Of a stretch of 64,000 nucleotides of DNA, positions 45,345 to 54,222 are shown piece after piece. Source of the stretch: Saccharopolyspora indica (GTDB lineage: Bacteria > Actinomycetota > Actinomycetes > Mycobacteriales > Pseudonocardiaceae); the NCBI RefSeq assembly GCF_027853965.1, contig NZ_JAQGLB010000002.1:186001-250000 (forward strand), in the 5' to 3' direction. A program made the position numbers and the translations under genes. Each line of letters starts with the position of its first letter. The first letter of the stretch is position 1. A model generated the notes under the pieces. It was not told the DNA's origin and did not search any database. It saw only the letters and a list, made by a program, of their open reading frames with translations.

Positions 45345-46754
45345 TCAGCGGGTGATGCGGGCGATGTGGCCGTCCGGGCGGATCAGCACCTGGGTGCCGG
45401 GGGTGACGTCGTAGGTGGCTTGGGCGGTTCCGCCGGGGTCCAGCAGGGGGCCGGTGGGGGAGATGCGGTGGGCCTGGACGTTCGCGGGGACTGCTGGGGG
45501 TTCGGCGTCGAAGGAGAGGTGGGTCCAGTGGGGGCCTCGGAAGAGGTCGAAGAGGCGGAGCTGCTCGCCGTTCTCGTCGCGCAGCGGTGAGTCGGGGGCG
45601 CGGTCTCCGGCGCGGACGGCGCCCGGGTCGGGGCGTTCGTCGTGGGAGAGCGGGCTGTTCCGGTAGGTGATGTTCAGCTGGTGGGTCTCCGGGCCCCGGC
45701 GGTGCGCTTCGGCGTGGCCTTCGACGTGGCGTTGGAGGAGTTCCGCGCTGAGGCCGAGGACCGATGCGGCGACCGGCAGGCGCTCCAGCTCGTAGCTGTC
45801 GAGGAGGTCGGCGCTGCCGTCGGCGAGCTTCCAGCCCAGGTTGTAGGCGTCCTGGACGCCCGTGTTCAGGCCTTGGCCGCCGGTCGGCGGGTGGACGTGC
45901 GCGGCGTCGCCTGCGAGGAAGACGCGGCCCTGGCGGAACCGCCGCGCCATGCGGATGTTGGGCCGCCACACCGTGGACCAGGTCAGGTCGTGCATCCGCA
46001 GGTCGCCGCCCGAGTGCTCGTCGAGCTGCGCTTGCAGGGCCGCCAGCGTCGCGGTCTCGACGCTGGCGGGGAGCGGGGCGGCGCACTGGAACGCGTCCGT
46101 GCCGGGCAGCGGCGTCAGCGCGATGCCCCGGGCCGGGTCGTCGGCGGAGCCGAACCAGTGGCCGCAGCTGCGGTCCAGGCCGGTCACCTGCACGTCGCCG
46201 AGCAGCATGCGGATGCTCTCGTCCGTCTCGCCGGCGAACTCCACGCCCAGCGTCTTGCGCACCGCGCTGCGCCCGCCGTCCGCGCCGACGAGGAACGCCG
46301 CCCGAACCGTTCCCGTGCTGAGCCTGGCCGTCACGCCTTCGGAATCCTGGTGGAAGTCGAGGAGTTCCGCGCCCTGCTCGACGCGCACGCCGAGTTCGGC
46401 CAGCCGGTCGCGCAGGATCTCCTCGGTGCGCCACTGGGGCAGCACCCACGGGTTCGGGTGCGGGACGGCGGGCGTGGGTTCGGCGAGGTCGACCATCCGG
46501 CGCTCGCCCACGTACTTGCCGCCGACGTGGGCGCGGATCGGGAACGGCGGCGCTCCGCTGCTGAGGACTTCGTCGAGCACTCCGAGGTCGTCGAACACCT
46601 CCAGCGTCCGGGGTTGCAGGCCGTCGCCGCGCGATCCCGCGAACGGCGAGGTCGCCGCGTCGACGATCCGGAAACCGACACCGCGCCGGGCCAGCTCGAT
46701 GCCCAGCGTCAAACCGGTCGGGCCCGCGCCGGCGATCAGCACTCGGGTGTCCAT
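45345..46754 (-). CDS. FAD-dependent aromatic monooxygenase (rifampicin/polyketide hydroxylase type)
   Basis: This 469-residue class A flavoprotein monooxygenase has FAD motif LIAGAGPTGLTLG (residues 6-18), the DG motif VGADGGRSAVRKTLG, and GDAAHVHPPTGGQGLNTGVQ. The thioredoxin-like C-terminal segment is present in reduced form. The ATG at 46754 has AGGAG six bases upstream. This class hydroxylates polyketides or inactivates drugs such as rifampicin; the substrate is unknown. It is divergent from a TetR gene with a palindrome at 46776. Confidence 0.9.
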   Translation of the reverse strand: MDTRVLIAGAGPTGLTLGIELARRGVGFRIVDAATSPFAGSRGDGLQPRTLEVFDDLGVLDEVLSSGAPPFPIRAHVGGKYVGERRMVDLAEPTPAVPHPNPWVLPQWRTEEILRDRLAELGVRVEQGAELLDFHQDSEGVTARLSTGTVRAAFLVGADGGRSAVRKTLGVEFAGETDESIRMLLGDVQVTGLDRSCGHWFGSADDPARGIALTPLPGTDAFQCAAPLPASVETATLAALQAQLDEHSGGDLRMHDLTWSTVWRPNIRMARRFRQGRVFLAGDAAHVHPPTGGQGLNTGVQDAYNLGWKLADGSADLLDSYELERLPVAASVLGLSAELLQRHVEGHAEAHRRGPETHQLNITYRNSPLSHDERPDPGAVRAGDRAPDSPLRDENGEQLRLFDLFRGPHWTHLSFDAEPPAVPANVQAHRISPTGPLLDPGGTAQATYDVTPGTQVLIRPDGHIARITR

Positions 46755-46775
46755 GCGCGCTCCTAGGTGAATCAA

Positions 46776-46788
46776 AATTCAGTGAATT
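46776..46788. promoter_or_regulatory. Putative TetR operator
   Basis: AATTCA-G-TGAATT is a perfect palindrome in the 85-bp divergent region, with AT-rich flanks that extend partial symmetry (GTGAATCAAA upstream, TTTAGGTTCA downstream). Confidence 0.55.
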
Positions 46789-46839
46789 TAGGTTCAGAAT
46801 GGAGCTTGCTAGCGTTCCTGTCAAGGAACGGGAGGTGCG

Positions 46840-47430
46840 ATGGCGGACAGCCGCAAGGCCAGGGCCGCGGAGACCGAGGCCGCGCTGAAGGCGGCCGCGC
46901 AGCGGGTCTTCGACCGGGTCGGCTACCTCAACGCCAAGATCACCGACATCACCGCCGAGGCCGGGCGGGCCGCCGGGTCGTTCTACAACCACTTCGGCAG
47001 CAAGGAAGCCCTGCTGGAGTCACTGCTCGCGGACATGATCGAGGCCAGCGACCGGGCGGTCGAGGCCGACGCCGCGCACGACCCGGACTTCGCCAAGCGC
47101 GCGGCGATCCGCTGGCACGTCGCGCGGTACTGGCGGTTCTTCCAGGACAACGGCACCCTGATCGTGGCGCTGGGGCAAGCGGCCCAGGTGGACCAGCAGT
47201 TCGCCGACCGCCTGGCGAAGCTGCTCGAGCCGGACCTGCAACACCTGGCAGGCCACTTCGCGGGGGTCTCGGACCGCCCGGGTGCCACCGCGCTGGCAAT
47301 CTCGGGGCTGTGGCAGCAGTTCGCCCACGCCAAGCTCGTCCAGCGGCACCCCGCGACCGCCGGCCTCACCGACGACGAGGCGATCGACCTGCTGACCGAC
47401 CTGACCGACCGCGGGGTGAACGGGGCCTGA
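46840..47430 (+). CDS. TetR-family repressor
   Basis: This 196-residue regulator has HTH AALKAAAQRVFDRVGYLNAKI then EAGRAAGSFYNHFGSKEALL. The GGGAGG five bases before ATG 46840 supports the start. It is divergent from the FAD monooxygenase it probably represses, and its stop abuts the stop of the lipoprotein gene without a gap. Confidence 0.9.
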   Translation: MADSRKARAAETEAALKAAAQRVFDRVGYLNAKITDITAEAGRAAGSFYNHFGSKEALLESLLADMIEASDRAVEADAAHDPDFAKRAAIRWHVARYWRFFQDNGTLIVALGQAAQVDQQFADRLAKLLEPDLQHLAGHFAGVSDRPGATALAISGLWQQFAHAKLVQRHPATAGLTDDEAIDLLTDLTDRGVNGA

Positions 47431-48570
47431 TCAGTCCTTGCCCGCGGTGCCGCCGGTCGGGGGTTCGAGGCGGATCACCCGGTCGTCGCTGGAGATCGGG
47501 GCGCCGCCGTCCTTGTTCGCGGTGCCCAGCCAGATCAGGCCGTCGGGGGCGAGCGCTGCCGCCGAGAAGCGGCCGTAGGTCTTCTCCATCACCTTCGTCG
47601 GCTGGCCGGTGACCGTGCCGTCCGCTGCCGGGCTCAGGGTGTAGAGCGCGGCGGCGTCGCGCAGGGCCACCACCACGTTCGCCGGGTCGGCGGCGCAGCC
47701 GGTGACACCCGGGCGGTCCGCCCACGTCCACGACGGCGCACCCAGCGGTTCGCCGAGCTTGAGCCGGAACAGCGCGTCCTTGTCGGCCAGGCGGTCGGTC
47801 ACCCAGTACATGCCCAGGGCGGGCGTGCCGCAGAGCCCGGCCGGGTCGGTCAGGCCGGAGACCACGACCGAGGACTTCGGGTCCGGGTTCCCCTGCGCGG
47901 GCTTGCCGAAGCCGTCGATGCGCAGCAGCTTCCCGGCCATCGACTGCGGGTTGGTGGCGTTGCCGGGGTTGCCCGCGTTGCCGGTGGCCACCAGCAGCGC
48001 GCCTTGGCCGTCGGTCAGCAGCGCACCGGAGTTCCCGCGCGGACCCTTGGGGATGCCGGTCAGCACCGGCTTCGGCCGGTCGCCCGCCGCCACCCGCACG
48101 ACCTGGTTGTCGCTGCCGGTCGTGACGTAGGCGTAGAACAGCTCGTCCTCGTGGTAGGTCGGGGACAGCGCCAGCCCGGTGAGGCCTCCGCCGCTGCTCG
48201 CGTCGACCGGAATCCTCGCCAGCTCAACGGGTTTCGCATCGCGCGCCACCCGCAGCACGCGGCCGGTGGCGCGTTCGCCGACCAGCGCCGCGCTGCCGTC
48301 CGGCAGCACCGCGATCGCGCCGACCGGATCCAGGCAGGTCGCCACCACGGCCGGGTCGGGATCCTCGCAGCCCACCGGCTGGGCCGGCTTGCCCGGCTCG
48401 GTGCCGGTCTGCGGCGGCGGCGCTTCGCTCTCGAAGGACGGCTGCGGGCCGGCCTGCGGCTCCAGCGACGGCGGGTCGCCCCACGGCCTGGTGTGCTCGT
48501 CCGGGAACTGCGCGCAGCCCGCCAGCAGTGTGCCGAGCACCACGGTCGTGCTCAGCAGGACTCGACGCAT
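47431..48570 (-). CDS. LppZ-like lipoprotein, PQQ-sugar dehydrogenase-type beta propeller
   Basis: This 379-residue secreted lipoprotein has a short signal peptide ending LLAGC (lipidated Cys19), then a proline-rich linker. The beta-propeller domain has repeated strands such as GAIAVLPDGSAALVGERATG and GLALSPTYHEDELFYAYV, matching the GDH/PQQ-dependent sugar dehydrogenase fold. Anchored at the outer face of the membrane, it may oxidise a sugar or bind a ligand. The M. tuberculosis counterpart is LppZ (Rv3006), also next to the DoxX and amidotransferase genes. The start ATG 48570 lacks an SD and is uncertain. Confidence 0.85.
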   Translation of the reverse strand: MRRVLLSTTVVLGTLLAGCAQFPDEHTRPWGDPPSLEPQAGPQPSFESEAPPPQTGTEPGKPAQPVGCEDPDPAVVATCLDPVGAIAVLPDGSAALVGERATGRVLRVARDAKPVELARIPVDASSGGGLTGLALSPTYHEDELFYAYVTTGSDNQVVRVAAGDRPKPVLTGIPKGPRGNSGALLTDGQGALLVATGNAGNPGNATNPQSMAGKLLRIDGFGKPAQGNPDPKSSVVVSGLTDPAGLCGTPALGMYWVTDRLADKDALFRLKLGEPLGAPSWTWADRPGVTGCAADPANVVVALRDAAALYTLSPAADGTVTGQPTKVMEKTYGRFSAAALAPDGLIWLGTANKDGGAPISSDDRVIRLEPPTGGTAGKD

Positions 48571-48749
48571 GCGATTCGGGGCTGCCACGACGACCGAGCC
48601 TAACGGCCCGCCGGTGAACCCCCGGTGAGCCTGCCCGACCGTGTTCCCGGTCATGCTCGGGCGGGGTGGTTTCGACCGGTTCGGCACCGGCGGGCTAGCG
48701 TCTCGTAGTTCGTTGGCGCCGACCTGGAAGGTTCATCCTCCGCAGAAAC

Positions 48750-48823
48750 GATCGGCTTCGGCCGATCCGCACAGGCGCCGTTCTCCTCTCGTTCCGGAGT
48801 CGCAGTTGCGCCTGCTCAGGCGC
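48750..48823 (+). promoter_or_regulatory. Structured 5' leader of the BCCT transporter gene
   Basis: Two perfect hairpins are seen: GATCGGC-TTCG-GCCGATC (48750-48767) and GCGCCTG-CT-CAGGCGC (48808-48823), within about 150 bp of untranslated leader. I looked for known riboswitch signatures and recognised none. Control at RNA level is possible but unproven. Confidence 0.45.
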
Positions 48824-48849
48824 CCTGCACCCGAGAAGATTGGTATCCC

Positions 48850-50397
48850 GTGACTTCGACGAGCACGGAAATCCCCGAAACCGGCGAGCGACGCCCCCGG
48901 GCCGACCTGGTGGTGTCCGCGCTCAGCGGTGGCCTGCTCACCGCGTTCGTCGTCACCGCGCTGCTCGCGCCGGAGGCGACCGGCAACGCGGTGTCCACCG
49001 CGTTCGCCGCGTGCGCTGCCTGGTTCGGCCCGTACTGGCAGGTCCTGCTGCTGGCCACCTTCGCGATCGCGGTCGTGCTCGGCGCCTCCCGCTACGGGCG
49101 GGTCCGGCTCGGCGGCGACGTCGAACCCGAGTTCGGCACCTTCAAGTGGCTGGCCATGATCATGTGCACGCTGCTCGCCGCCGGTGGCGTGTTCTGGGCC
49201 TCCGCCGAGCCGGTCTACCACTACGTCGACCTGCCGCCCGCCTACGCCGACGTGGCGCCGGGTTCGGCCGAAGCGGTCACGGTGGCGCTCGCGCAGAGCT
49301 TCTCGCACTGGGGATTCCTGGCCTGGGCGGTCCTCGGCACGCTCGGGGCGATCGTGATGATGCGCGCCGCCGAGAAGGGCCTGCCGCTGCGGCCGCGCAC
49401 CCTGCTGCACCCGGTCTTCGGCGAGCGCATCCAGCACCACTGGCTGGGCACCGTCGTCGACGTCATCTGCATCATCGCCGTGGTCGCGGGCACCGTCGGC
49501 CCGATCGGCTTCCTGGGCATGCAGGTCTCCTACGGCATGTCGACGATGTTCGGCACGCCGGACACCTACCCGATGCAGGTCGCGATCATCCTCGGTCTGA
49601 CCGCGGTCGCCGTCATCTCCGTCATCACCGGCGTGGACAAGGGCATCCAGCTGCTCAGCCGGTTCAACGTGTGGCTGGCGGTCGCGACGATGGCCGCGAT
49701 CCTGGTGCTCGGGTCGGCGGCGTTCGTGGTGGACGGCTTCCTGAGCGGGTTCGCGCGGTACGTGCAGGACTTCGTGCCGATGTCGCTGTACCGCGGGGAC
49801 GGCGAGTGGCTGGGCAGCTGGACGGTGTTCTTCTTCGGCTGGTTCATCGGCTACGCGCCGCTGATGGCCATCTTCGTCGCGCGGATCTCCCGCGGTCGCA
49901 CAGCTCGCAACCTGATCGGCTTCACCGCCGGTGTGGCACCGGTGGCCACCGCGCTGTGGTTCACGGTGCTGGGCGGCACCGGGGTCATGCTGGAGCAGCG
50001 CACGCCGGGTTCGGTGTCGGGGCCGCTCGACGAGTCCGGGCTGCCCGCAGCGCTCGTCTCGATCGCCCAGCAGCTGCCGTGGGGAGGTGTGCTCGGCGTG
50101 GTGCTGCTGGTGCTGACGACGACGTTCGTGGCCACCACCACCGACTCCATGTCGCTGGCCATCGCCACCGCCGGGACGAGCAGCGGGGAGCCGAACAAGC
50201 TCTCCCGCGCCTTCTGGGGCCTGCTGATGGGTGTCGCGGCGATCGCGCTGATCGCGGTCGGCGACAGCGGGGTCAGCGCGCTGCAGTCGTTCATCGTGGT
50301 CACCGCGGTGCCCGCCGGTTTCGTGCTGCTCCCGACCCTGTGGGCGGCGCCGAAGGTGCTGCGGGAGATGGCCGCGGAGCAGGGCATCACCCGCTGA
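48850..50397 (+). CDS. BCCT-family betaine/carnitine/choline transporter
   Basis: This 515-residue, roughly 12-helix secondary transporter takes up quaternary ammonium osmolytes. Family segments are GGVFWASAEPVYHYVDLPP, SFSHWGFLAWAVLG and FFFGWFIGYAPLMAIFVARISRG with the characteristic tryptophan-rich substrate site (WTVFFFGWFIGYAP). The start is GTG 48850 with only a weak AGAAG upstream. The C-terminus lacks a long regulatory tail. A structured 5' leader and a downstream hairpin region flank it. Confidence 0.92.
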   Translation: MTSTSTEIPETGERRPRADLVVSALSGGLLTAFVVTALLAPEATGNAVSTAFAACAAWFGPYWQVLLLATFAIAVVLGASRYGRVRLGGDVEPEFGTFKWLAMIMCTLLAAGGVFWASAEPVYHYVDLPPAYADVAPGSAEAVTVALAQSFSHWGFLAWAVLGTLGAIVMMRAAEKGLPLRPRTLLHPVFGERIQHHWLGTVVDVICIIAVVAGTVGPIGFLGMQVSYGMSTMFGTPDTYPMQVAIILGLTAVAVISVITGVDKGIQLLSRFNVWLAVATMAAILVLGSAAFVVDGFLSGFARYVQDFVPMSLYRGDGEWLGSWTVFFFGWFIGYAPLMAIFVARISRGRTARNLIGFTAGVAPVATALWFTVLGGTGVMLEQRTPGSVSGPLDESGLPAALVSIAQQLPWGGVLGVVLLVLTTTFVATTTDSMSLAIATAGTSSGEPNKLSRAFWGLLMGVAAIALIAVGDSGVSALQSFIVVTAVPAGFVLLPTLWAAPKVLREMAAEQGITR

Positions 50398-50411
50398 CTT
50401 CGAGGGTGCGC

Positions 50412-50620
50412 GGCTCGTTTTGCGTGGCGGAACCTGAGAGGCTTCCTGGACTGCGGGTGCCCCTCCTGATGTATGTCCGATACACGGCGGAGGAGCCGTC
50501 CTCGCCAGGAAACCTCTCAGAACCCGCGGCGGTTCAAGCTGCGGGGGGCGGTGTGAAAACGCCTTCGGCGTTTGCCCGACGCAAGCGTCCTGTCCCGCAG
50601 GCGGGAAGCCGATCCGCGAG
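50412..50620. repeat. Complex structured element after the BCCT gene
   Basis: The first 19 bases match the repeat at 29272. Then 16-base arms CTGAGAGGCTTCCTGG (50434-50449) and CCAGGAAACCTCTCAG (50505-50520, one mismatch) enclose smaller inverted repeats, including TGTAT-5 bases-ATACA. Further 3' are three small hairpins: AACGCC/GGCGTT, GACGC/GCGTC and CCCGC/GCGGG. It fills the gap between convergent genes and holds no ORF. Confidence 0.65.
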
Positions 50621-50623
50621 CTC

Positions 50624-51550
50624 TCAGGCCCGTTCCGGCAGCGGCAGGCGGATGCGCGGGACTCCCGGCGGCGGGGGATCGATGCCCAGCCTCGCGCATT
50701 CCACCGCCTCCACCCGGTGCAGCAGCAGCGACAGCTCCTCGCGCACCGCGTCCGGTGCCTCGAACGGCAGGAAGTGCGACGTCGGCAGCGTTCGCACGCG
50801 TGCTTGGGGGAGTTCGGCCACCGCGTGCGCGAGGCTGCTGACGTCGGCCAGCACGTCGTGCGCACCGGCGAGCACCGTGATCGGGCAGGACAGGCCGGAC
50901 ACCCGGGCGCGGGCCGAGGAGCTCCACGCGAGGCTCAGCTCGGCGTGCCACCGCCAGTCGTGCTGCAGCAGCAGGCGAATCGCCTCGGCGAGGCCCGATC
51001 CGTCGGCATCTTCCCGCAGCAGCCCCGAGTTCTGCACGAGGCGGCCGGGGAGGTTGGCGTAGGGCAGGTTCGCGGTGATGGCTTCGAAGAAGTCGCCCAG
51101 CAGCCGCAGCGACGTCGAGCCGCCCAGCGCGAGGAGCCGGCGAACGGCGTCCGGGACGCCGACGGCGCGCAGCAGGGCATCCGTGCCGAGCGTCGGCGGG
51201 CCGGTCAGCAGCAGCAAGCCGCGCACCCGGTCCGGGAAGCGCCGGGCGAGTTCGACCGCCACCACCGTGCCGCCGGACCAGCCGACCACGACGCCGGTTT
51301 CGGCTCCGGCCGCGTCGAGCGCGGCGATCGCGTCCGCCGCGTGATCACGCGGGGTGGTCGCGCCGGTGCGCCGCGGTGACCAGGTGATCGTTCGCGTGGC
51401 GGAATCCACCGGGAGCAGCTCGGTGGCCGCCACGAGCTCCGGACACCGCAGGAGCATCGGCCGCGCGGCGTCACCGGCTTCCGCCCATTCCCGGAAGCGC
51501 AAGCCGCTACCAGCGGAAACATCGAAATCACGGAACACCCGCCGCGTCAT
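50624..51550 (-). CDS. Alpha/beta hydrolase
   Basis: This 308-residue hydrolase has nucleophile elbow VVGWSGGTVVAVELA, an acid in VLAGAHDVLADV, and His in LPTSHFLPFEAPDAV. The order fits the alpha/beta hydrolase superfamily. The ATG at 51550 lacks a clear SD. It is divergent from the DoxX gene. The substrate is unknown. Confidence 0.85.
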   Translation of the reverse strand: MTRRVFRDFDVSAGSGLRFREWAEAGDAARPMLLRCPELVAATELLPVDSATRTITWSPRRTGATTPRDHAADAIAALDAAGAETGVVVGWSGGTVVAVELARRFPDRVRGLLLLTGPPTLGTDALLRAVGVPDAVRRLLALGGSTSLRLLGDFFEAITANLPYANLPGRLVQNSGLLREDADGSGLAEAIRLLLQHDWRWHAELSLAWSSSARARVSGLSCPITVLAGAHDVLADVSSLAHAVAELPQARVRTLPTSHFLPFEAPDAVREELSLLLHRVEAVECARLGIDPPPPGVPRIRLPLPERA

Positions 51551-51660
51551 CGGACCATTCTGCCGCACGCACCGGACGGGGTCTCGAAGCAGTTACGTGT
51601 CGAGACGGTTTTGCCGAAGGGGTCGCACGGTGGGGTGAACATGCCCTAGCCTCGTCCGGC

Positions 51661-52410
51661 GTGAGGACTCACGACGATCGCCCCGGCGGTGCGGGCGGCT
51701 ACCCCGACGATCGCAGCTACGGTGCGCACGCCCAACAGCCAGGGGCGGGTGCGCAAGGTGCCCGGAGCACGCAGAGCCTCGGCTCGTCGAAGTACGACTA
51801 CTACGACGACGAGGACGGCTACAGCGACGCCGAAGCCACCTCGCTGGTGGATCCCCGCGGGCGCGACGATGAGGCGTACTACGACGACCTCGGTCGCACC
51901 CGCAAGCCGTTCGGCTGGAGCGGGAGCACCGACCTCGGTCTGCTGATCCTGCGGCTGGCGCTCGGCGGGCTCTTCCTGGTGCACGGCGCGCAGAAGCTCT
52001 TCGGCGTGCTCGGCGGCCCCGGTCCGGACGGTTTCGCCCAGGCGCTGGCCAAGATGGGCTTCGAGCAGAGCGCCGTGCTCTCGCTGGTCACCGGCGGCAC
52101 CGAGCTCGGCGCGGGTGCGCTGCTGGTGCTCGGCCTGTTCACCCCGCTGGCCGCGGCCGGCGTCGTCGGCGTGATGGCCAACGCGATCTTCCTCAAGCTC
52201 GGCGCCGGTTTCTTCAACAGCAGCGGTGGTTTCGAGTTCGAGGCGACGCTGCTGGTGCTGGGCCTGGGCCTGATGTTCACCGGCCCCGGCCGGGTGGCGC
52301 TGGACTACGGGCGGGTGTGGTTCCGCCGCCCGCTGGCGTTCGGCTTCATCAGCCTGATCATCGCCGCCGGTGCGGCGGCCGCGGTCCTGCTGGTGTTCCA
52401 CCGGCCCTGA
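51661..52410 (+). CDS. DoxX-family membrane protein with long acidic N-terminus
   Basis: This 249-residue protein has about 85 residues of glycine/tyrosine/aspartate-rich N-terminus (KYDYYDDEDGYSD) before four membrane helices. LILRLALGGLFLVHGAQKLFG and the following helices match DoxX. The M. tuberculosis counterpart Rv3005c forms a membrane oxidoreductase complex with a superoxide dismutase and SseA; whether such a complex exists here is unknown. A TAGCCT -10 (51647-51652) eight bases before GTG 51661 suggests a leaderless transcript. Confidence 0.85.
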   Translation: MRTHDDRPGGAGGYPDDRSYGAHAQQPGAGAQGARSTQSLGSSKYDYYDDEDGYSDAEATSLVDPRGRDDEAYYDDLGRTRKPFGWSGSTDLGLLILRLALGGLFLVHGAQKLFGVLGGPGPDGFAQALAKMGFEQSAVLSLVTGGTELGAGALLVLGLFTPLAAAGVVGVMANAIFLKLGAGFFNSSGGFEFEATLLVLGLGLMFTGPGRVALDYGRVWFRRPLAFGFISLIIAAGAAAAVLLVFHRP

Positions 52411-52460
52411 CCGAAGACCGAAGCGGGGGCGCGCACGCGAAGTGCGCGCCCCCGCTTGCT

Positions 52461-52506
52461 GCCGTGAGCGTTTCGGGGCGCTATGGCACCCCGAAACGCT
52501 CACGGC
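52461..52506. repeat. Palindrome family A, copy 4
   Basis: Arms of 20 bases (52461-52480, starting GCCGTGAGCGTTTCGGGG, and 52487-52506) with one G-T mismatch around CTATGG. It lies between the convergent DoxX and small-protein genes. It shares the GTGAGYG...CRCTCAC frame and CTAT loop with copies 2 and 3. Confidence 0.8.
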
Positions 52507-52528
52507 CTTTGACCTGCGGAAGGCGTGC

Positions 52529-52939
52529 TCAGCGGATTCGGGTCTGCTCCGCGTGATAGCCGCCGCCCGGCCAGACCCAGTCGCCGGCGAGGTGGTCGCC
52601 GTCGGCGCTGAACCGGGCGCGGTAGTGGGCGGGCGAACCCTTCTCGCCGCCCCAGATGATCAGCTCGTCGCCGTCGATCTCGTAGACGTAGTCGAAGGTT
52701 TCGCCGTCGGCGCCGTAGAACCGGGACTTGAGGTCGGCGCCGGGTTCGGTGGCGCCGAAGGGCTTCTCGCGGCCGATGATCTCGATGCCGCGCACCCGGT
52801 GCCCGTCCTGCTCGATGTCGATCTCCTGGTGCAGGAAGTGCCCGCCCGGCAACCACGAGTAGGTGATCTGGCCGGTGGCGCCGCCGCTCACCCGCCAGGT
52901 GCCGACGAGCCGGTCGAGGCAGCGAATGGTGTCGTCCAT
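52529..52939 (-). CDS. Small lipocalin-like/DUF1579-type protein
   Basis: This 136-residue soluble protein is predicted to be all-beta, with LDRLVGTWRVSGGATGQITYSW at the start (a lipocalin/nitrobindin-like GTW pattern) and later FDYVYEIDGDELIIWGG. There is no signal peptide. It follows the sigma factor gene by 65 bp on the same strand, so it is probably in its operon or regulon. Its function is unknown; the family assignment is tentative. Confidence 0.6.
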   Translation of the reverse strand: MDDTIRCLDRLVGTWRVSGGATGQITYSWLPGGHFLHQEIDIEQDGHRVRGIEIIGREKPFGATEPGADLKSRFYGADGETFDYVYEIDGDELIIWGGEKGSPAHYRARFSADGDHLAGDWVWPGGGYHAEQTRIR

Positions 52940-53004
52940 GGGATTTCCGCCTTTCAACGAGGTCTTCTGCTGGTGTGACGGTCCCTCGGCGGAAAAGGAA
53001 TCGG

Positions 53005-54054
53005 TCAGCTCGGCGGCAGCACCAGCGGCAGGCCCGCCGCGGCGAACCAGCGCGGTTCGAAGGAGGTGATCGCGGTGATCCGGCCGTCGTCGACGCGCAG
53101 CACGTCGAGCACCTGCGCGCGGAACTCCCCGGCGAGATCCCGGGTCTGCTCGGCGGTCGGGCGCTGCACGTAGTGCGCGACGGCGGGCTGCCGGTTCACG
53201 CTGGTGAGCACGCTGCGCCACGAACCGAGGTGCCACGGCGAATCCGGGTCGAAGACCTGGCGGGCGAAGTCCAGCAGCGGGCCGCGGCCGACCAGCCAGG
53301 CCGGGTGCGGTGGCATCGTCTGCCGCACGTCCTCGGCGAGCAGCCCCGCGAGGACATCCAGGTCGGCCCGCTGGTGCGCTTCGACGTACCGCCGGAGCAG
53401 CGCGCGCTCGTCGGCGCTCGGTTCCGCGGACTGCGTCCAGTCCTCCCGGTTCTGGGGCAGCTGCTGCTTCAACGTCGCCCGCGCCCGCTGCAGCGCGCTC
53501 TTCACCGAGGCCACGCTGGTCTCCAGCAGCGCAGCGGTTTCGGTGGCGGGCCAGCCCAGCACGTCGCGGGTGATCAGCACGGCCCGCTGCCGGGCGGGCA
53601 GCTGCTGGATCACGGCCAGGAACGCGAGTTCGACGGTCTCCCGCGCGACCGCCACCGCGGCGGGCTCCTGCTCGGCGTCGGCGACCGGCTCCAGCAGGTG
53701 GTCCGGAACCGGTTGCAGCCAGGGCACTTCGGGCGGCGGCGACCCCGCTCCGGCCAGCGGCGGAACCCGGTAGGCGGCGGCCACCCGCTTGTTCCGGTCG
53801 ATCAGGTCGAGGCAGGCGTTGGTGGCGATCTTGTACAACCAGGCGCGGAACGTCGACCGGCCCTCGTAGGTCTCCCGCCGCCGCCACGCCCGCAGCAGCG
53901 CCTCCTGGACGACGTCCTCGGCATCGTCGAACGAGCCGAGCATCCGGTAGCAGTGCACCTGCAGCTCCCGGCGGTAGCGCCCGGTCAACTCGCCGAACAC
54001 AACCTGGTCGCCACCCACCGCCGCGGCCACCAGCGCACCGACCTCGTCCGACAC
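53005..54054 (-). CDS. ECF-type sigma factor with SnoaL-like C-terminal domain (SigG/SigJ group)
   Basis: This 349-residue alternative sigma factor has region 2 (CYRMLGSFDDAEDVVQEALLRAW and GRSTFRAWLYKIATNACLDLI) and region 4 (LPARQRAVLITRDVLGWPATE then TSVASVKSALQRARATL). A C-terminal SnoaL/NTF2-like domain follows (RYVEAHQRADLDVLAGLL). In this group the C-terminal domain replaces a separate anti-sigma factor as an internal regulator. Start GTG 54054 has AGGAGG six bases upstream; GTG 54057 is too close. No anti-sigma gene is adjacent, as expected. Confidence 0.88.
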   Translation of the reverse strand: MSDEVGALVAAAVGGDQVVFGELTGRYRRELQVHCYRMLGSFDDAEDVVQEALLRAWRRRETYEGRSTFRAWLYKIATNACLDLIDRNKRVAAAYRVPPLAGAGSPPPEVPWLQPVPDHLLEPVADAEQEPAAVAVARETVELAFLAVIQQLPARQRAVLITRDVLGWPATETAALLETSVASVKSALQRARATLKQQLPQNREDWTQSAEPSADERALLRRYVEAHQRADLDVLAGLLAEDVRQTMPPHPAWLVGRGPLLDFARQVFDPDSPWHLGSWRSVLTSVNRQPAVAHYVQRPTAEQTRDLAGEFRAQVLDVLRVDDGRITAITSFEPRWFAAAGLPLVLPPS

Positions 54055-54154
54055 CACCCACCTCCTGGAACTCCACCGCAACACTAGTTCCCGAAGACGA
54101 CAGAACGGGCCGCACCAACACTCGCGAGCCCGCTCCCTCAATCAGATGAGCGAC

Positions 54155-54197
54155 GAAGGGCACCTCCCACCAAGCTAGTTGGCGAAAGGTGCCCTTC
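54155..54197. repeat. Palindrome family B, copy 3
   Basis: Arms GAAGGGCACCTCCCACCAA and TTGGCGAAAGGTGCCCTTC pair imperfectly around a short centre. It lies upstream of the sigma factor gene. Confidence 0.75.
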
Positions 54198-54222
54198 ACC
54201 CCGGTATCGATCGGGTGGCGGA

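Noticed and set aside
48700-48849. Known riboswitch in front of the BCCT gene
   Set aside because: Two hairpins are present, but no recognised signature of the glycine, guanidine, SAM or cobalamin classes was found.
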